Shown one piece after another: positions 60,045-64,000 of a DNA stretch of 64,000 nucleotides. This DNA is from Blastomussa wellsi (lineage: Eukaryota > Cnidaria > Anthozoa > Scleractinia > Plerogyridae), in assembly GCA_947652115.1 (NCBI GenBank), contig OX393561.1, forward strand, positions 8,213,470 through 8,277,469, in the 5' to 3' direction. Every line of letters begins with the position of its first letter. Positions within the stretch are counted from its first letter, which is position 1. The notes beneath the pieces were generated by a model. The model did no database searches, was not told the DNA's origin, and was given only the letters and a program-made list of their open reading frames with translations. Position numbers and translations under genes: made by a program.

Positions 60045-63000
60045 GGGATCTCCACCTCAAGTTATTAAACCCAAGTATCATATGAAGAACCAGTAATAAC
60101 CCTTCCCACACAGTTCTGAATTTTTTGTCACTTCAGTTGCCTACCACATGTATCCCAAGGGTGAACGGTAGTCAAAAGAAGGTTGGATGTGTGATCTGTT
60201 TTAAGGTAGATGTGTGCAAAGGGGGACAAAAGGCTTGATTCTTCTAGAAGCACCAAAACCAGCACATGCCTTTTTACATATTATATACTCAATGTGCATC
60301 TCAAAAGTAAGCTTTTCATCCAGTAAAACTCTCAAGCATTTGTTAAACGGCACATGTGAAACGAAATTATTACATACATATCAATGGAGATTACATTAGA
60401 TAAATCTCAAGATTGATTATTCAAATGTATATGTTGTGGGAGTGTACGTCACTGACCTGACAGGTTGTGTGAAAGATGCTTGTTAAATTTTTTTGCCCCA
60501 CAGGAGTGAACTTAGAGTAAACCGAAAGAAGTTATCAGACTTGAGTAGTAGCATGAAATTATGGAATTCGACATGTAGAGAAGAAAAAAAGTTAAAATCT
60601 CAAATTATGATTGGAGAACATTAATTGAGGGCAGCATGGTATGTCTTACTGTTATTGAATGCACACTTTTACAAGTGGGTGTTTGTAATCCTCTTAAAGT
60701 TGAGCTTGGATAAGGCTAAAAGCTTCAAGCCATTAGAAAGCAAATGAACAAGCAAAAAAAACAAAACAAACAAACAAGCAAGCAAGTATTTTTTTTAGTG
60801 AAATCTTAATTTTAGAGAGGGTGGCTCACTATAACAGGACTTACATGTCAGGGCCTCTAATAAAAATTACAATAAAATTAGTTAACAAATTAATTAATTT
60901 ATTATAAATATTATAAATTATTGGGTAAGCTCACATGTATTTCCTAACATGACACTTCCAAAAATAATTAGAATGAAGAATTAGAACAAAAACCCGCTGT
61001 AGAATGCCTGCTCTATCAAGTAAAACTCCCGACAAGACTGCTAAAAAAACCCTCAAACATGATCGTTAAAAATTCAATCCTTTAAAAAGTCAGTAGAAGT
61101 CATTCTTATTGATGTTCTCCTCCAAATTACTAATTAAGTCCAGGATCATTCACTAATGATGGCAAGTACTGGCAGGAAACATACCGACCACTGTAACAGT
61201 TCTACTTCTCACTCATGATCATTTGTGCTGTGTTACCCGAGTTACTAGATTCTAATTTCTGTCTCCTCTGGCATTCTTATAGTGTTTTGTGGCTTTGGTA
61301 TTCAGGGTGAATTCCATCAAGACACTGACTCATGTTGGTGTTTTTTTGACTGGAAATTGACTCAGATCATAACCACCTCAAATTGGTCATTACGTTGTGT
61401 CAGCGAAAGATTGTGCTTGTCAGTAAATGATTCCAAACACTCTTGTGTAAGGTGTGCCACTGGAAAGAGTGGTCCTTTTTTGCATCAACTTGCACTACTG
61501 GGGGTCTTATTTAGAGTGTAGCTCAATGAAGTTTCTGTCCTCTTCTTTTGATTGTGGAGGTGGTTTCTCATCTCCTCAGTCGCTAGCAAGTGGCTCTGCC
61601 GTGTAAAATTCTACAGGTATCCCACCCATATTTATCTGTGAGACAATGTTTGTTACGTTCCAAAAGCAACGTTCACTTTGAGATTAAGAATTAATCTGTA
61701 ACTGCCACCTTTTGTAGGTCTCGCAAAAATTGTGGGCAGGTTATTTCAGCACTAATAATTGTGTTTTCCCCAGAAGGAAATGTGATTTTTCTGGGTTTAG
61801 TAGCCTGAACAACAACAACAACAACAACGTTTATTACATACAATACTAGTTACAGTGAAAAGTTTGCCCACCTAAATTTAGCAAGGCTAATCGAGTTGGG
61901 TTGAGCAAAGATACATCTGCCTTCAAACTCTGTGATGATGCTTAATGGCATCAAGGATAACCAGGTCAGCAGCTACTGGTCTCCAGTTGTCAAAATGAGT
62001 GGTCCTTTACAGAGGACCAAATGGGATAGAAAATCTGTATCATAATAGCTGAAGATCCATCAACTTGAGATAGTTGGTGACAGTTAAAAAATAAAATATC
62101 AACAGATTTGCTTGCTTGTTCACATGGAGGTTCTACAAATTTTACTGAGTTTTGTTGCTTGTGGCTATGCTCTTTTTCTTGAAGGAGGTGTTCGTTGTTG
62201 AGTGGCTGTACCCCAAGAAATGCTGGCGGTTTGAGAATTTGCTACCAGAACTATGCCCCCGATCATATGGCTTGAATCTCGGCACTTCAGGTTTAGTTCC
62301 AGTCAGTATTGCCCTACAATGCAACACTATCCATTACGTGGTTGAGCACATGGCGAGGATCTGGCATCTTGCCATCGGTTATATCCTTAACCAGTTTGCT
62401 CGCCAAATTTGTCAAGGCTGATAATCCCTGTAATAAGGGTTCTTGAACTTGCTGGAGAGCTAAATCCACCGTGCAAGTTTTTCAGGACAGCAAGTCCCAA
62501 ATCTCCTCGTTCACCATCGTAACTGATAAATATTACACTTTTCTGGCGTTGAGTGTTTTTAAGCTCATTCTTTGAGCGTTTCGATCGGTATTATCAACGC
62601 CTTGAGTCAAGTGGCTCATCTCAAACATGATGTTGACATTGACAAATAATAGTAAAAATACCGAAATAATCCGAAATGAAGACAATAATTGTAACATTAT
62701 ATTTTGAATTAAAGGAAACAGTGATATCCTAGATGAAAAAAAAGAGAATATAACTAAAAAATAAATACCGGTAATTCTCTGATAAAATAGAAATAGAAGA
62801 AATAAAAAGAAAGAGAAAAATGCTGTAAAGGTAATTTTAGAAATAGAGAATTTCAGAGGCTGAGTTGGGACTTGGACTTATTATTTTTCAATTGATATCT
62901 TACTCTTAAGGAAGGGTAAAAAGGTTTCAAAGAAGTAGTGTTGTTCCTCTATGGCATGATAGTAATTTTTTCAAAAACAGAATTGGACCACTACTACACT

Positions 63001-63051
63001 TCACTCCTCATGGGAAAATATGAACTGGATTGAGTGACCTTGCTCCCGATG
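60045..63051. other. No gene recognised
   Basis: The open frames at 61282-61521 and 62152-62421 (plus) have no domain or splice support. An ACA trinucleotide run lies at 61809-61830 and an A-rich tract with CAAA units at 60750-60785. Confidence 0.5.
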
Positions 63052-63245
63052 TGTGGCTTCACAGCTCAGTTGGTAGAGCATCACACCGGTATTCGCGGAG
63101 GTCACAGGTTCGAATCATGTTAAAGCCCTGAATTTTTTCAGGCTTCTTCTTACCAATTGCTTTACTTGGAAATTCCCTGCGATGATCATTCTTCACTTAT
63201 CATCTACATCCACAGTTCAAATATGAATTATTTCGTGTACTTCAC
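63052..63245 (+). mobile_element. tRNA-derived SINE
   Basis: A tRNA-like head with A box (AGCTCAGTTGGTAGAGCATC) and B box (GGTTCGAATC) is followed by a non-tRNA body (CCTGAATTTTTTCAGG, AATTGCTTTACTTGG). The head does not close as a tRNA (no matching acceptor stem), so this is a polymerase III-promoted SINE rather than a tRNA gene. Confidence 0.75.
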
Positions 63246-64000
63246 ATCAAAGATTATTTGGTTTGTTGACTTTAGAGCCCCCACTTTCCAAATATGTCAC
63301 GACCTTTGCTGGAAATTATTGTGCTTAATTTGGCGATCGACCCAACAGTCTTGCTGTAAGTGCATGCAGAGAATTTGATAGTTTTAGTTGTGTTCAATCA
63401 TGTTGCATGGTGACTAAATTATTTTCATGAAATCTGATGCTAAGGGCTGATGAAGTTGGTGGTCCATTATTCATTTTCCCTTTTGGTGGTTATGGTCATC
63501 ATTTGCTTCGGATTGGAGTCTTCTAATTTTTCGGCTTCCATTACAATACAGAATAATTATTTTGGGATAATTTCTACTTTTAAATTCTGTCAGCAGAATT
63601 GATCTTTTGACAAGGTCACCCGTTTCCATCTCAAGTGAGTGTCAACGTGGATCTGTCTGTGTCACCTGGTGTTTTTTCCTTAATAAAGTTTACATTTTTT
63701 GGCCACGATTTTAACACCCAGAAAACATTGCCATTGATATTCTTAAAAACTTTCTGTAGTTCTTGAGAGCCTTGTACAATTGGGCCAAGCAGGTAAAAAA
63801 AAGGAATGCTGCAGTGAAAATTATGGGTTAGATGAGTATTGCCCTGGAGCACTTCTCTTTGTGGTTTTGCTTTGAGATGCCTTGGAAATTAGTGTGAATG
63901 GAGCTTTTGCATCACTCCAGCTGGGAGAAGTCAGCATCTTTGGGTTTCCAAAATGATCCAGGCAAACATTCCTGATGTGTGTACCAAACTATGCATAAAT
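63246..64000. other. No gene recognised to the window end
   Basis: Short open frames only, without family resemblance or convincing splice signals. Confidence 0.5.

Noticed and set aside
63052..63125. Possible tRNA gene
   Set aside because: A and B boxes are present but no acceptor stem closes and a non-tRNA body follows; called a SINE.

Overview
This is a eukaryotic, AT-rich, intron-rich window with many short inverted-repeat elements. The gene content (a GABA-B-like class C receptor and MFAP1 with phase-consistent introns) and the repeat mix (Penelope-like, PIF/Harbinger, Mutator-like, tRNA-derived SINEs, TTAA-ended MITEs) suggest an anthozoan cnidarian, probably a stony coral. That assignment is inference; no species-diagnostic gene is present.

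Layout. (1) 1-15.7 kb: no recognisable gene, only trinucleotide microsatellites, a few MITE-like repeats and two weak candidate exons (3643-3666, 8938-8997). (2) 15.76-36.04 kb, + strand: a complete GABA-B-type metabotropic receptor. I traced 18 coding exons with matching phases to a 950-residue protein, plus one alternative last exon giving a 958-residue form. Its introns hold a 5'-truncated Penelope-like retroelement (GIY-YIG end), two SINE-like copies of one family, another SINE and several foldback elements. (3) 36301-36500: a 200-N assembly gap between the convergent receptor and MFAP1 genes. (4) 37.15-49.04 kb, - strand: complete MFAP1 (spliceosomal protein), 18 coding exons, 445 residues. 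A short open exon starts 69 bp away on the other strand. (5) 50.14-57.44 kb: two DNA transposons lying almost end to end. The first is a 2.87-kb Mutator-like element with an intact 599-residue DDE transposase and matching TIRs. The second is a 4.4-kb PIF/Harbinger element with both usual proteins; its transposase is broken by a single frameshift, and the spacer between its genes has collected four small MITE or foldback insertions. (6) 57.6-60.05 kb, - strand: decayed coding pieces. These are a zinc-module protein with one in-frame TGA, a tyrosine-recombinase fragment that has lost its first catalytic Arg, and the tail of a non-LTR reverse transcriptase. (7) 60-64 kb: no gene recognised; one tRNA-derived SINE.

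The receptor is expected to act at the plasma membrane and MFAP1 in the nucleus; nothing suggests that they work together. The strongest unexplained signals are the alternative receptor tails, the hammerhead-ribozyme-like folds in three Penelope ends, and the abutting transposon pair upstream of MFAP1.
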